64,000 bases of DNA from Rhodothermales bacterium (GCA_040221055.1 JAVJVN010000014.1:46001-110000); one strand, 5' to 3'. Shown: positions 53,381 to 62,734, numbered from the stretch's first letter. Notes: generated by a model from the letters alone, not told the origin. Numbers and translations are program-made.

Positions 53381-55006
53381 TCAGCGCTTCTCGGCCCGGC
53401 GCAGCGCCCGGCCGGGCATGGCTCCCGTGTGTTGGCCGTCCAGCAGGACGATTTCACCGTTCACCACAACATGGTGCACGCCGGTCGACAACTGGTGAGG
53501 GTTCTCGAACGTCGCATGGTCCTGGATGGTAGCCGGGTCGAAGACAACGACATCCGCCAGATAGCCGGGAGTCAATTGCCCCCGACCCGCCAGGCGCAGG
53601 CGTTCGGCAGGCATGGACGTGAGGCGCCGGACGGCCTCTTCCAGGGACAACAGACCCTCATCCCGCACATACCGACCCAACAACCGGGCGAAATTGCCGT
53701 ATGCCCGAGGATGCTGACTGGACAGGAGCACATTGCCTTCCGGTGCCATCGAACCGGCATCCGATCCGAAGGTCATCCAAGGCAGGGCAATCTGCTTCCG
53801 CACGTTCTCCTCGGACATCAGGAAATACACCACCTCGACCCGACTCGAGTCGTGGATGACCAGGTCGATGGCCACGTCCTCCGGACTCTGTCCGCGCTCG
53901 GCCGCGATTTCCGACAACCGACGCCCCGTCAGGTAACGCAAGGAATCCTGCCGGAGGCCGGCAATCAGCGTACCCTCGGCACCTGCCGCCAGATACAGGT
54001 TTTCCCACTCATTCGTCGGGGTCCGCATTTCTTCCAGTACCCGGGCGCGGATATCGGGATCCATGAGGCGCTCCCGCCAGGCCCCGTCGCCGCCCTCCTG
54101 GACCCACGGTGGCATGGCCGCGTCCAGGCCGGTGGAGCCGGCCGTATACGTGTACATGTTCGCGGCCACCTCCATCCCTTCGGCCCGGGCCGCTTCAATC
54201 CGTTCCACGACCGCGTCGAACTTGTGCCAATTCGACTCGCCGGCCATTTTCAGGTGCCAGACCTCGGCGCGCACGTCGGCCTCTCGGGCAATGGTCAGCA
54301 ATTCGTCCAGGGCTTCCAGCAATTGGTTGCCCTCGGAACGCATGTGCGAGATGTACAGCCCATCGTATTCCGCAACCACGCGGGAGAGTTCAATCAACTC
54401 CTGTGTGTCCGCGTAGAAGCCGGGGGCATAGATCAGCGAACTGCCCAGACCCAGGGCGCCGTCTTCCATGGCCTGTCGCACGAGAGCCTTCATGCGATCC
54501 AACTCCTCCGGGGTCGGCCGCCGGTCCGCATAGCCCAGTTCATGAACGCGCACCGTCGCCGCGCCCACAAACGAAGCAATATTGGTGGAAATTCCGGCGT
54601 CGGCAAGGCTGTCCATCCAGGCCGCCAGGGAGCGTCCGCCCACCGGTCCCTCCGACGTGCCCTCGCCGAACACCTCCACGGTGACCCCTTGCACGATGTC
54701 GCTCATGCTGCGGCCGTCCCGTTCCAGGCGACCTGCTGCCCAGGAAAGCATGTTGATGAACCCGGGTGCCACCGCCAGGCCCGTGGCATCGATCTCCCGG
54801 CGGGCGGTCTCCGTGGGCATCATCCCGATGGCGGCAATCGAATCCCCCGAAATGGCAATATCCGCCACATAAGGCGCGCCTCCCGAGCCGTCATACACCG
54901 TGCCTCCACGGATGATGACGTCATGATCCGGCTGGACGCATCCGCCCAGCAACAGGAGCAGCACCAGAAAAAGGCCCGACACGGGTCCACGAGCAAAGCG
55001 CATCAT
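53381..55006 (-). CDS. Amidohydrolase of the D-aminoacylase family, lipoprotein, lacks HxH
   Basis: The 541-residue paralogue of the next gene has a lipobox (LGGC, Cys23). Where most relatives have the HxH metal motif, it reads PGFINMLSWA (81-90), as in a known subgroup with GVTVEVFGEGTSEGP. Later motifs HMRSEGNQLLEAL, AEVWHLKMAGESNW and TFGSDAGSMAPEG are kept, so a single-metal enzyme is plausible. The start ATG at 55004-55006 overlaps the SDR stop (ATGA). The gene order SDR-deacylase-deacylase suggests one pathway for modified amino acids; the substrate is unknown. Confidence 0.85.
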   Translation of the reverse strand: MMRFARGPVSGLFLVLLLLLGGCVQPDHDVIIRGGTVYDGSGGAPYVADIAISGDSIAAIGMMPTETARREIDATGLAVAPGFINMLSWAAGRLERDGRSMSDIVQGVTVEVFGEGTSEGPVGGRSLAAWMDSLADAGISTNIASFVGAATVRVHELGYADRRPTPEELDRMKALVRQAMEDGALGLGSSLIYAPGFYADTQELIELSRVVAEYDGLYISHMRSEGNQLLEALDELLTIAREADVRAEVWHLKMAGESNWHKFDAVVERIEAARAEGMEVAANMYTYTAGSTGLDAAMPPWVQEGGDGAWRERLMDPDIRARVLEEMRTPTNEWENLYLAAGAEGTLIAGLRQDSLRYLTGRRLSEIAAERGQSPEDVAIDLVIHDSSRVEVVYFLMSEENVRKQIALPWMTFGSDAGSMAPEGNVLLSSQHPRAYGNFARLLGRYVRDEGLLSLEEAVRRLTSMPAERLRLAGRGQLTPGYLADVVVFDPATIQDHATFENPHQLSTGVHHVVVNGEIVLLDGQHTGAMPGRALRRAEKR

Positions 55007-55779
55007 TTCGATTTCCGGTTGACCAGGGTGGCATGGGACTGATCGACACACATCATCAGGACCTCACTGATGTTCACGTGGGGAGGACGGGTCGCGCACC
55101 ACAGGATGGCATCGGCCACATCTTCGGGCGTCAAGGGCGTCATGTTCGCATACACGCTGTCCGCACGATCCGAATCCCCTTCGAACCGTACGATCGAGAA
55201 CTCCGTCTCCACGAGACCCGGACTTACGGCCGATACGCGGACCGGGGTGCCATGGACGTCCATCTTGAGCCCCTCATTCAGGGCGTGTACGGCGTGTTTC
55301 GATGCGCAATAGACCGTCCCACCGGGGTAGACCCAGTGCCCGGCCGTCGAGCCGATGTTGATGACGTGTCCCCGACCGCGCTCCAGCATACCGGGCAGCA
55401 CGGCTTGCGTAACGTACAGCAACCCCTTCACATTCGTATCGAGCATGCCGTCCAGATGCTCGGCGGTGGTTTCGAAGCTGGTTGCCAGCCCCAGCGCCTT
55501 ACCCGCGTTGTTCACCAGCACATCAACGGCCATCCACTCCGGCGGCAAAGCCGCGACCGCCGAGCGCACGCCCTCCCGGTCCGTGACATCCATCTGCACC
55601 GCGAGCGCACGAACACCGACTTCGTCCTGCAGGAAGCCCACGAGTTCGTCCAGCCGTCCCGACCGCCGAGCCGCCACGATGACGTCGGCTCCGGCCTGTC
55701 CGGCGGCGACCGCCGTGGCACGGCCGATGCCGGAACTTGCACCGGTCACGAACACAATTCGATCTTTCAGGTTGTACAT
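55003..55779 (-). CDS. Short-chain dehydrogenase/reductase (YdfG-like)
   Basis: The 258-residue oxidoreductase has the NAD(P) motif TGASSGIG (12-19), NNAG (90-93), and the catalytic triad Ser144, Tyr157, Lys161 (YCASK). The C-terminal part (VSPGLVETEFSIVRFEGD) matches the YdfG/serine-3-dehydrogenase group that oxidises 3-hydroxy amino acids. It is first in the unit and overlaps the amidohydrolase by four bases, so the products may be used together. The third copy of the 14-bp motif lies about 48 bases upstream. Confidence 0.9.
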   Translation of the reverse strand: MYNLKDRIVFVTGASSGIGRATAVAAGQAGADVIVAARRSGRLDELVGFLQDEVGVRALAVQMDVTDREGVRSAVAALPPEWMAVDVLVNNAGKALGLATSFETTAEHLDGMLDTNVKGLLYVTQAVLPGMLERGRGHVINIGSTAGHWVYPGGTVYCASKHAVHALNEGLKMDVHGTPVRVSAVSPGLVETEFSIVRFEGDSDRADSVYANMTPLTPEDVADAILWCATRPPHVNISEVLMMCVDQSHATLVNRKSK

Positions 55780-55826
55780 GCGGATCTTGGTTTCTTCACA
55801 CGCAAGTTACGTTCCCGCCACTTGTT

Positions 55827-55840
55827 CAACAGCCTTCCAA
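55827..55840. repeat. 14-bp motif CAACAGCCTTCCAA, copy C
   Basis: Third copy, in the divergent gap between the SDR gene (minus) and the choice-of-anchor-B gene (plus). On the minus strand the TTG of the motif is followed after 17 bases by TAACTTGC, a loose match to a Bacteroidota promoter for the SDR gene. Confidence 0.45.
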
Positions 55841-55854
55841 TCCCTGCTGCCCTC

Positions 55855-57669
55855 ATGCACACGAACTGGACACCTGACGCGACCGTTCGCGGATTGCTTT
55901 TCGCGGTGGCGACGTTGCTCGGCGTGATCTTCCCGATGGCGGCCGGGACGGCCTACCCCACCATGGCCCAATCGCAGGCCTGCGTGGACGGCAAGGCCGG
56001 CGTGCATGGATGCGAAAACGTGGATCTCCGCGCCCGCCTCGACCGATCGGCGTTGGGTCTGGATCCGGGCGTCCGGCTGAATGACCTGTGGGCGTGGGAG
56101 GATGCTGTCAGCGGTCGTGCCTTCGCACTTGTAGGCACCATGGCGGGCATTACCTTCGTCGACGTGACCCAGCCGGACACCCCCCGGGTCGTAGGCCATC
56201 TTCCGCGGACACCCGGCTCCGGAACCACCACATGGCGCGACATGAAGGTCATCGGCCACCATATGTTCGTGGTCGCGGACGGATCGGCCTCCGCGTCCCA
56301 CGGCATGCAGGTGTTCGATCTGACCGCGCTGCGGACGGCGGGTCCGGCTCCGCAGACCTTCCAGGCTTCCACCACCTATACAGGCATCGGGGCGGCCCAC
56401 AACGTGGTTGCAAATGCATCCACGAACCTGATTGTCATTGTCGGTGCCAACGGAGGAGGCACGACCTGCGGAGGGGGATTGCACCTGGTGGATGTCTCCG
56501 ATCCCATGAATCCATCCTTTGCCGGGTGCTTCACGGATGGCTCATCCCGTCGCGGGTACTCGCACGACGCCCAGTGCGTGGTCTATGACGGTCCCGACAC
56601 CGCGCACCGCAATCGGGATATCTGCGTGGGGTACAACGAAGACCGCATTGTGATCTCGGACGTCACGGACCGGCAGTCACCGCGGACGGTCGGCGTCGCC
56701 TCGTACCCCGGTTCAGCCTACATCCACCAGGGATGGTTCACGGACGATCACCGGTACCTTATCCAGAACGACGAACTGGACGAGAATGCCTTCGGCCACA
56801 CGACCCGGACCCGGGTTTTTGATGTGTCGGATCTCGACGACCCGGTCCTGCTGTCCACCTTCTCGTCGCCGAATGCCAGTATTGACCACAACCTGTACGT
56901 CAAGGATAACCTCGTTTTCCAGGCCAATTACTCGTCGGGGCTGCAGATCCTGGATATTTCCGATCCGGCGAATCCCGTCCGTTCCGGGTGGTTCGACACC
57001 TACCCGGCAGACAACAACGCCAATTTCAATGGGGCTTGGAGCGTCTATCCGTGGCTGTCCAATGGTACCGTGTTGGTCAGTGATCGGGACAACGGTCTGT
57101 TCGTACTTGAAGCGACGGAGCAGGGATTGACCACGGTCGACCATCTCGAATTCGAGGCGCGTTCGACCACCATCCGTCTCACCGGGCGGATTGCCAGCGT
57201 CCGCGCCCCGGCGTCCCTGGAACTGCGCGTGGGCCGATACGCCGGATATACCACCGAGTCGCGACTGGACGTGACCACCACCGGGCCGTTTACCTTTTCC
57301 GTGCCCGATCTCGAGCCCGGACGCTATCCCGTGCAGTTGGTCCTGGTCGAATTGGACGGCCGGGAAACCATCATGGCGGAGGACATCCTGTTCGTGCTGC
57401 CGGAATCGCTGGTCCTCCAGGACCCCTTTCCGAATCCCGCCACATCGTCCACCCGCGTGACCGTTCTGTCCAAAGTCGATCAACATGTGCGTGTTGCCCT
57501 GTTTGATGCGCGCGGTAGGGAAGTGGAGGTCCTCATGGACTCACCGATGTCAGCACTGTCGGAAGCGGCCCTGTCGGTCGATACGTCATCGCTGGCCGCA
57601 GGTCTCTATTATGTCCGCGCAATGGGCGACGGGATGGACCTCGTCCGTACGGTGGTCGTGGCACGATGA
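55855..57669 (+). CDS. Secreted choice-of-anchor-B protein with T9SS sorting tail
   Basis: The 604-residue protein has a signal peptide (about 1-39, ending TMAQ) and a beta-propeller-like core of LVIVD repeats (GITFVDVTQPDTPRVVG, LHLVDVSDPMNPSFAG, VFDVSDLDDPVLLSTF, LQILDISDPANPVRSGW), the choice-of-anchor-B architecture. The last 85 residues form a type IX secretion sorting domain (PFPNPATSSTRV, then GLYYVRAMG). It should be secreted or attached to the cell surface. The start is the ATG at 55855; the frame is open much farther upstream but lacks a signal peptide there. It overlaps the next gene by ATGA. Confidence 0.88.
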   Translation: MHTNWTPDATVRGLLFAVATLLGVIFPMAAGTAYPTMAQSQACVDGKAGVHGCENVDLRARLDRSALGLDPGVRLNDLWAWEDAVSGRAFALVGTMAGITFVDVTQPDTPRVVGHLPRTPGSGTTTWRDMKVIGHHMFVVADGSASASHGMQVFDLTALRTAGPAPQTFQASTTYTGIGAAHNVVANASTNLIVIVGANGGGTTCGGGLHLVDVSDPMNPSFAGCFTDGSSRRGYSHDAQCVVYDGPDTAHRNRDICVGYNEDRIVISDVTDRQSPRTVGVASYPGSAYIHQGWFTDDHRYLIQNDELDENAFGHTTRTRVFDVSDLDDPVLLSTFSSPNASIDHNLYVKDNLVFQANYSSGLQILDISDPANPVRSGWFDTYPADNNANFNGAWSVYPWLSNGTVLVSDRDNGLFVLEATEQGLTTVDHLEFEARSTTIRLTGRIASVRAPASLELRVGRYAGYTTESRLDVTTTGPFTFSVPDLEPGRYPVQLVLVELDGRETIMAEDILFVLPESLVLQDPFPNPATSSTRVTVLSKVDQHVRVALFDARGREVEVLMDSPMSALSEAALSVDTSSLAAGLYYVRAMGDGMDLVRTVVVAR

Positions 57670-59078
57670 GGATCCTGGTCATCGGTCTGCTTCTTGTGGC
57701 CTCCGGGTGCGATCTGCTCGGCGACGACAAGACACCCGGTCCCGGCCAAGTGGATACGATTGTCTATTCCCGCCACATCCAGCCCGTTTTCAACAATCGG
57801 TGTACGTCATGTCATGCCGGCGATGCCGCATCGGCCGGGCTGCGCCTGGATACGTGGCAGCACGTGATTGCCGGCTCCAGCCACGGGGAAGCACTCATCG
57901 CGTTCGATGCCGTGCACAGTCGGATGATCCGGTTGCTGGAAAACACCGCCGACACGCCGCATCCCCTGAATGCGGGTGGCGACAACCTGAGCCCTGACGA
58001 ACTGGCCCTCCTCAAGCGATGGATTGACGAAGGGGCCCGTAACGACCTGGGAAACGCGCCGTACGAGCAGGCCGGCGACCAGATCTACGTGGCCAACCAG
58101 GGGGACCGGACCGTGTCGGTCATCGACCCCTCCTTCCTCGTGGTGGCGCGGCATTTCCATCTGGACGACATGGGATACAGCGATCGCTCGGCGCCTGCCC
58201 ATGTGGCCGTGGAGCCGGACGGGTCGCTGTGGTATGTCTCGCTGACGGGCGACAACAAAGTGGTGAAGTTGACCCGGGGTGGTGCGGTCCTCGGGGAAGT
58301 ACCGGTGGAGCATCCGGAATTGTTGGCCCTGAATCCGGCCAATGGTCGCGTCTATGCCGGACGGGCGCTCTCCGTGGTGACTCCGGCATCCAGTATCGCG
58401 GAAATCAGGCGGTCCGACATGTCCGCGACGGAAATCCCGGTTGTCTTTCCGCGTCCCCATGCGCTCGCCCTGAATTTCACGACCAATGCGCTGTTCAGCG
58501 CCAGCTTTGATGTGGACCAGTTCTTTTCGGTGTCCACCGGGTCGCGGGAGGTCACGATTTCCTCCATCGAGGGACCCTCAAGGGCCTTCATCCAATTTGC
58601 GGTCCGCCCGGGCGAAGACGAATTGTGGGCCACCGGCCAGTTGAGCGACCAGATCACCGTCTACGACATCTCCAATCCACTGGCCATCGTGCAACGGCAA
58701 TCGGTGGACGTCGCCTCGGATCCCTGGCACCTGACGTTCACGCCGGATGGGACGCGGGTCTATGTGGCCAACAAGGGGGCAGACCGGGTGACTGTATTTC
58801 GGGCCAATACCGCCACGATCCTGGCTGAAATCGAGGGCCCCGGATTGGCCCAGCCGCACGGCGTGGCCGTATCCCGGGACGGCCGACATGTATTCGTCTC
58901 GAACCGGAATGAAGATGGTGCCTACACGTCCCGCCACGCAACCGGCCAGCTGCATGAGCCGGGGACGGTCGTCGTCATCGACACGGCCACGAACACCATT
59001 GTCAAGGTCCTGGAAGTGGGTCGTGAACCGGCCGGAATGGGCTCAAGTGTGGTGGTGCCGATCACGACCGGGAACTGA
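57666..59078 (+). CDS. Lipoprotein with c-type heme motif and beta-propeller
   Basis: The 470-residue protein has a lipobox (ASGC, Cys15) and a c-type heme site CTSCH at 46-50 in a short cytochrome-like domain (about 30-128). A YVTN/YncE-like beta-propeller (about 135-465) follows, with DQIYVANQGDRTVSVID, YVANKGADRVTVF and HVFVSNRNEDG. Heme attachment implies export and cytochrome maturation. It is coupled to the choice-of-anchor-B gene by an ATGA overlap, so the two probably work together on the surface. The last 36 bases overlap the end of the convergent DUF368 gene. Confidence 0.85.
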   Translation: MRILVIGLLLVASGCDLLGDDKTPGPGQVDTIVYSRHIQPVFNNRCTSCHAGDAASAGLRLDTWQHVIAGSSHGEALIAFDAVHSRMIRLLENTADTPHPLNAGGDNLSPDELALLKRWIDEGARNDLGNAPYEQAGDQIYVANQGDRTVSVIDPSFLVVARHFHLDDMGYSDRSAPAHVAVEPDGSLWYVSLTGDNKVVKLTRGGAVLGEVPVEHPELLALNPANGRVYAGRALSVVTPASSIAEIRRSDMSATEIPVVFPRPHALALNFTTNALFSASFDVDQFFSVSTGSREVTISSIEGPSRAFIQFAVRPGEDELWATGQLSDQITVYDISNPLAIVQRQSVDVASDPWHLTFTPDGTRVYVANKGADRVTVFRANTATILAEIEGPGLAQPHGVAVSRDGRHVFVSNRNEDGAYTSRHATGQLHEPGTVVVIDTATNTIVKVLEVGREPAGMGSSVVVPITTGN

Positions 59079-59972
59079 GGACGCAGGACCCTGCTCTTTC
59101 CGGCGCATCCGTCGGACCTCCCACCACAACATGCCAATGGATATGGCGGCGCCGAAGATGCCCCACGCCACCACAACAAGCATATCGGAGCCGGCATCGG
59201 GCAGCAACATGCTCCGGTCTTCCGACAACCATGGCCACAGGGAGCGGAGGGATCCGGCCATGAGGCCCACCAGGGCGGCCATGGTCAGATCGTGATACCG
59301 GTCCAGAAGCCATTTCAGGCCCAGTGCGAACGAGCCCAGCCCCAGCCCGGCACCCAGGGCGAAGGTGCCGATGACCACGACATCAAACGACTCGATGGCC
59401 TGGAATACGGGCTTGTACATGCCCAGGATGAGCAGCAGGAATGCGCCGGATACCCCCGGGAGGATCATGGCGCAGATGGCCACGGCAGCGGCCAGGAAGA
59501 AGGCCAGGAGCGAAGGGTCGGCCAGTTCCCTCGGTGGCAGGCCGACGAGGTAGAACGCTACAGCGGCAGAAAGGGCCATGACCACGAGCTGGGACGCGGT
59601 CCGCTTCGTAATTCGCAGCCACGGGATGGGGACCGACCCCAGGATGAGCCCGAAAAACAGACTCCGGCTGATTTCCGGATAGGCGTCGAGCAGGTCGGGA
59701 ATGAGGGCAGCCCCCGCAATGGGTGCCAACAGGATGCCGGATGCAAGAGACAGGAAGAACACCCACGGCATGTCGGTCAAGCGGGTCCTGAACCCGGGGA
59801 AATCCAGGCGGACCACATCCAGACCGGCCTTGAACAAGGTCCCCAGAACCGCAATCAGTCGTTCGTAGATGCCGAACAACAGCGCCATGGTGCCACCGCT
59901 GACTCCGGGAATGACGTTGGCGGCACCAATGGCAATGCCCTGAAGGACATGGACAATCCAACGTGGCATCAT
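59043..59972 (-). CDS. DUF368 polytopic membrane protein
   Basis: The 309-residue protein matches DUF368, with the signature IGAANVIPGVSGGTMALLFGIYERL at about 14-38 and a second VIPGVSGA-type block (MILPGVSGAFLLLILGMY). About eight to ten helices are expected. Members are implicated in undecaprenyl-phosphate translocation in some bacteria; that is not provable here. A hydrophilic C-terminal tail ends in a His run. It converges on and overlaps the propeller lipoprotein gene by 36 bases and follows the TPR gene by seven bases. Confidence 0.9.
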   Translation of the reverse strand: MMPRWIVHVLQGIAIGAANVIPGVSGGTMALLFGIYERLIAVLGTLFKAGLDVVRLDFPGFRTRLTDMPWVFFLSLASGILLAPIAGAALIPDLLDAYPEISRSLFFGLILGSVPIPWLRITKRTASQLVVMALSAAVAFYLVGLPPRELADPSLLAFFLAAAVAICAMILPGVSGAFLLLILGMYKPVFQAIESFDVVVIGTFALGAGLGLGSFALGLKWLLDRYHDLTMAALVGLMAGSLRSLWPWLSEDRSMLLPDAGSDMLVVVAWGIFGAAISIGMLWWEVRRMRRKEQGPASSVPGRDRHHHT

Positions 59973-59979
59973 CCGGACC

Positions 59980-61392
59980 TTAACCGTCGAATCCCAGGAG
60001 GTGACGGATATTCACGTCGCGATACAGTTCCGGATAGACATGCGGGAATTCATCCCGCTGCTGCGGATCGAGCCGGAAGGCCATTTTGAGGGATCGGATG
60101 CTTTCTTCCGATTGCCCCATGGCAAACAGGGCCTTGGCCTGGCTGAAGTACGTTTCTGCACTGTCCGGCTTCAGGTCGAGGGCCTTGCGATAGGCATTCA
60201 GTGCCTGCTCCACCTGGCCGGCTTCGAACAACGTCTCGGCAAAATCCATCCAGGCTTCCCCGTTCTCGGGGGAGATGCTGACCACGGTGCGGTAGGCATT
60301 GATGGATTCGGCCAAGCGACCCAGGTTGTAGGCACAATCGGCCTTGGCGTACCAGAAATCTGGCGTATCCGGGTTCAGTACGACGGCCCGGTTGAAGAAC
60401 GCCAGTGCTTCCTCGAAGCGCTCGAGGGCATCGAAGGTGCACCCCAGTCCGTACCAGGCCTCTGCGTAGGAATCGTCCGCTTCGATGGCCATTTCGAAAT
60501 AATGGATGGCCGAATCGTAGAGTTTCAGTTCCTCGAACGCGAGGGCAATGTTGTAGGCGGTGGCCGCATCCGGTCCTTCGATTTCGATGACGCGCTTGTA
60601 AGCGGCAATGGCCCCCCTCAGATCGCCGAGGTTCGCGAGTGCGTTCCCGCGGTTGTAATGCGCTGACGCGAACTCCTCCGCAATGACGATGGCCATGTCA
60701 TAGGACTCGACGGCTTCCCGGTACTTGCCCATCCGATTGAGCACGATGCCGCGGTTGTACCACGCGTCGTTGGAGTACGGGTCGATGTCCAGGTGGCGAT
60801 CGTAGCTCGCAATGGAATCCTCGACGCGGTCCAGTCGGTCATGGCAGAACCCCAGTTCGTACCAGACTTCCGGATGCTCCGGGTTGATTTCCGCACAACG
60901 CTCGAAAACTGATACGGCTTCCTGAATCCGGTTCAGGCGCTCCAGGGTGACTCCGTGGTTGAACAACGTTTCGTCATTGTTCGGGTCAATGCGCATGGCA
61001 TCGTCGTATGCGGCCAGCGCTTCTTCCGTTCGATCCAGGCTGTCCAGGGTGATGCCCCGGTTCACAAGTGTTTCCACGTCCGTCGGATTCAGCTCCAGCG
61101 CCTTGTCGTAGGCGTCGAGCGCTTCCTCATGCCGGCTCATGTTGTTGAGCAGGATACCGCGACGCATCCATGCGTCGGACGAATAGGGCTGCATTTCCAG
61201 CAGTCGGTCCACGACCCGCAGGGATTCATCGAATCGACCCCGTTCGAAATAGAACGTGGCGATCTCCTCCAACGTATCGGAGTCGAACCAGGAAGACGCG
61301 GTTGCATCCTCGAAACGAGCGGCAAGCTCTTCGAGCCGTCCGTCATCCGGAAAATCGTCGTAATCGTCGAATCCGAAATTGAACATGTTCAT
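59980..61392 (-). CDS. Tetratricopeptide-repeat protein
   Basis: The protein (about 470 residues) consists almost entirely of TPRs, roughly a dozen units of 34 residues such as ALDAYDKALELNPTDVETLVNRG and AVSVFERCAEINPEHPEVWYELG. An acidic N-terminus (FNFGFDDYDDFPDDG) precedes them. No signal peptide is seen, so it is probably a cytoplasmic protein-binding scaffold. Start candidates are the ATGs at 61392 and 61386; the frame is open to 61452. It is followed by DUF368 and divergent from tmk. Confidence 0.88.
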   Translation of the reverse strand: MNMFNFGFDDYDDFPDDGRLEELAARFEDATASSWFDSDTLEEIATFYFERGRFDESLRVVDRLLEMQPYSSDAWMRRGILLNNMSRHEEALDAYDKALELNPTDVETLVNRGITLDSLDRTEEALAAYDDAMRIDPNNDETLFNHGVTLERLNRIQEAVSVFERCAEINPEHPEVWYELGFCHDRLDRVEDSIASYDRHLDIDPYSNDAWYNRGIVLNRMGKYREAVESYDMAIVIAEEFASAHYNRGNALANLGDLRGAIAAYKRVIEIEGPDAATAYNIALAFEELKLYDSAIHYFEMAIEADDSYAEAWYGLGCTFDALERFEEALAFFNRAVVLNPDTPDFWYAKADCAYNLGRLAESINAYRTVVSISPENGEAWMDFAETLFEAGQVEQALNAYRKALDLKPDSAETYFSQAKALFAMGQSEESIRSLKMAFRLDPQQRDEFPHVYPELYRDVNIRHLLGFDG

Positions 61393-61509
61393 CCGCTGGT
61401 GTATGGGCCGCGACAGGATCTCAGGCAGCACAATATACCGCAAGGAATCCAATCATATATAACGTCAGAAACGTAGTTTGTCGTGGAGGACACAGACCAG
61501 GAACGTCAT

Positions 61510-62139
61510 ATGATCATCAGTTTTGAAGGCATAGACGGCTCAGGGAAGAGCACGCAGGCCCATCGCCTGCTCCACCGGCTGGCCAATGCAGGATACGAGC
61601 CTTTGTTCGTGCGGGAGCCGGGGGGGACGGACGTGTCCGAACGTATCCGCGACTTGCTGCTGGACAAGCGCAACCGGATTGATCCGATGGCCGAAATGCT
61701 GCTTTTTTCCGCGGCCCGGGCCCAGCTCGTGTCCGAGGAAATCCGGCCCCACTCCCGCGGGGGAGGAGTGGTCATCTGCGATCGGTTCTTCGATTCGACG
61801 GTGGCGTATCAGGGAGGCGGTCGCGGCATTGCCGACCCAAGGTGGCTGCTTGATTTCCAGGAAACGGTGACGGGCGGACTCGTTCCGGATCGCACCTATT
61901 ATATACGTGTACCGGTGGACGTGGCCAGGGAGCGTCTGACGCATCGGGATTCCCGGGCCGGGGCGGATCGGATGGAGAACGAAGACCGGGCCTTCTTCAC
62001 GCGGGTCACGGAGGCGTATGACCGCATTGCCGAATGGGCAGCGGACCGTGTTCGCGTCATTGATGGCGCGCGGGACGCCGATGCGATTGCGAAGGCCATC
62101 TGGCAAGATGTGGAAGGGTTGTTGCCGGAGCGGAACTGA
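61510..62139 (+). CDS. tmk: Thymidylate kinase
   Basis: The 209-residue enzyme phosphorylates dTMP to dTDP. It has the P-loop EGIDGSGKST (6-15), REPGGT, the DR motif in CDRFFDSTVAYQGGG and a LID segment SRAGADRMENED. The start is the ATG at 61510 with GGA about eight bases upstream; a GTG at 61483 is in frame but gives an N-terminus unlike the family. It opens a short plus-strand run with a Fur-family gene. Confidence 0.95.
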   Translation: MIISFEGIDGSGKSTQAHRLLHRLANAGYEPLFVREPGGTDVSERIRDLLLDKRNRIDPMAEMLLFSAARAQLVSEEIRPHSRGGGVVICDRFFDSTVAYQGGGRGIADPRWLLDFQETVTGGLVPDRTYYIRVPVDVARERLTHRDSRAGADRMENEDRAFFTRVTEAYDRIAEWAADRVRVIDGARDADAIAKAIWQDVEGLLPERN

Positions 62140-62165
62140 CACTTTCAAGCCGGGGTACACGGAGC

Positions 62166-62651
62166 ATGCAGACACTGGCCCCACACCAACTCGACGAAGC
62201 ACGCGCCCGGTTCCAGGCGTACCTGAAGGAGCAGGGGCTGCGTCAGACCACGGAACGGCAGGCGATTTTCGAGGAAGTCTACCTGATCGACGCCCACTTC
62301 GACGCCGACGAGTTGCTGTCCCGATTGCGCGCCGGCAATGTCGCCGTCAGCAGGGCGACGGTGTACAACACACTGGAGCTGCTGGTCGGCTGCAATCTGG
62401 TGGTGCGGCACCAGTTCGGCAACAAACAGTCGACCTTCGAGCGATCCTACAGCTTCTGGCAACACGACCACCTCATCTGTCTGGATTGTGACCACCTGTA
62501 CGAATTCTGCGATCCGCGCATCCAGACCATCCGGGACATGGTGGCGGAGATCTTTGAATTTGAAATATCCCACCATTCCCTGCACATGTACGGCCACTGC
62601 CGGAAAGAGGCGTGTCCTCACAGGGACAAAGCCGGGGCGGAGGCGTCGTAA
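62166..62651 (+). CDS. Fur-family transcriptional regulator
   Basis: The 161-residue repressor has a winged-helix DNA-binding domain (about 15-88, RQTTERQAIFEEVYLIDAHF-like and SRATVYNTLELL). A dimerisation domain carries metal ligands HDH (100-102), CLDC (105-108) and CRKEAC (145-150), the structural zinc Cys pairs. It could sense iron, zinc or peroxide; the exact class is not clear. Whether it binds the palindrome before the iron importer is an open question. It starts 26 bases after tmk. Confidence 0.92.
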   Translation: MQTLAPHQLDEARARFQAYLKEQGLRQTTERQAIFEEVYLIDAHFDADELLSRLRAGNVAVSRATVYNTLELLVGCNLVVRHQFGNKQSTFERSYSFWQHDHLICLDCDHLYEFCDPRIQTIRDMVAEIFEFEISHHSLHMYGHCRKEACPHRDKAGAEAS

Positions 62652-62734
62652 TGGGCACTCTGAACCCTTTGTGTGTATTACCGTATGATGAAGTCCTTTA
62701 TCCGAAGGACCAGCGCGCTTATATTGCCCGTCCC

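Noticed and set aside
53389..55006. The HxH-less amidohydrolase as a pseudogene
   Set aside because: The frame is intact, it has a lipobox, and the NMLSW variant is shared by a known subgroup with the later motifs kept.
53429..55042. A 537-residue plus-strand frame opposite the HxH-less amidohydrolase
   Set aside because: Antisense shadow; the minus frame shows family motifs and a lipobox.
55033..55854. An upstream extension of the choice-of-anchor-B frame
   Set aside because: It runs antisense to the SDR gene and lacks a signal peptide; the ATG at 55855 starts one.
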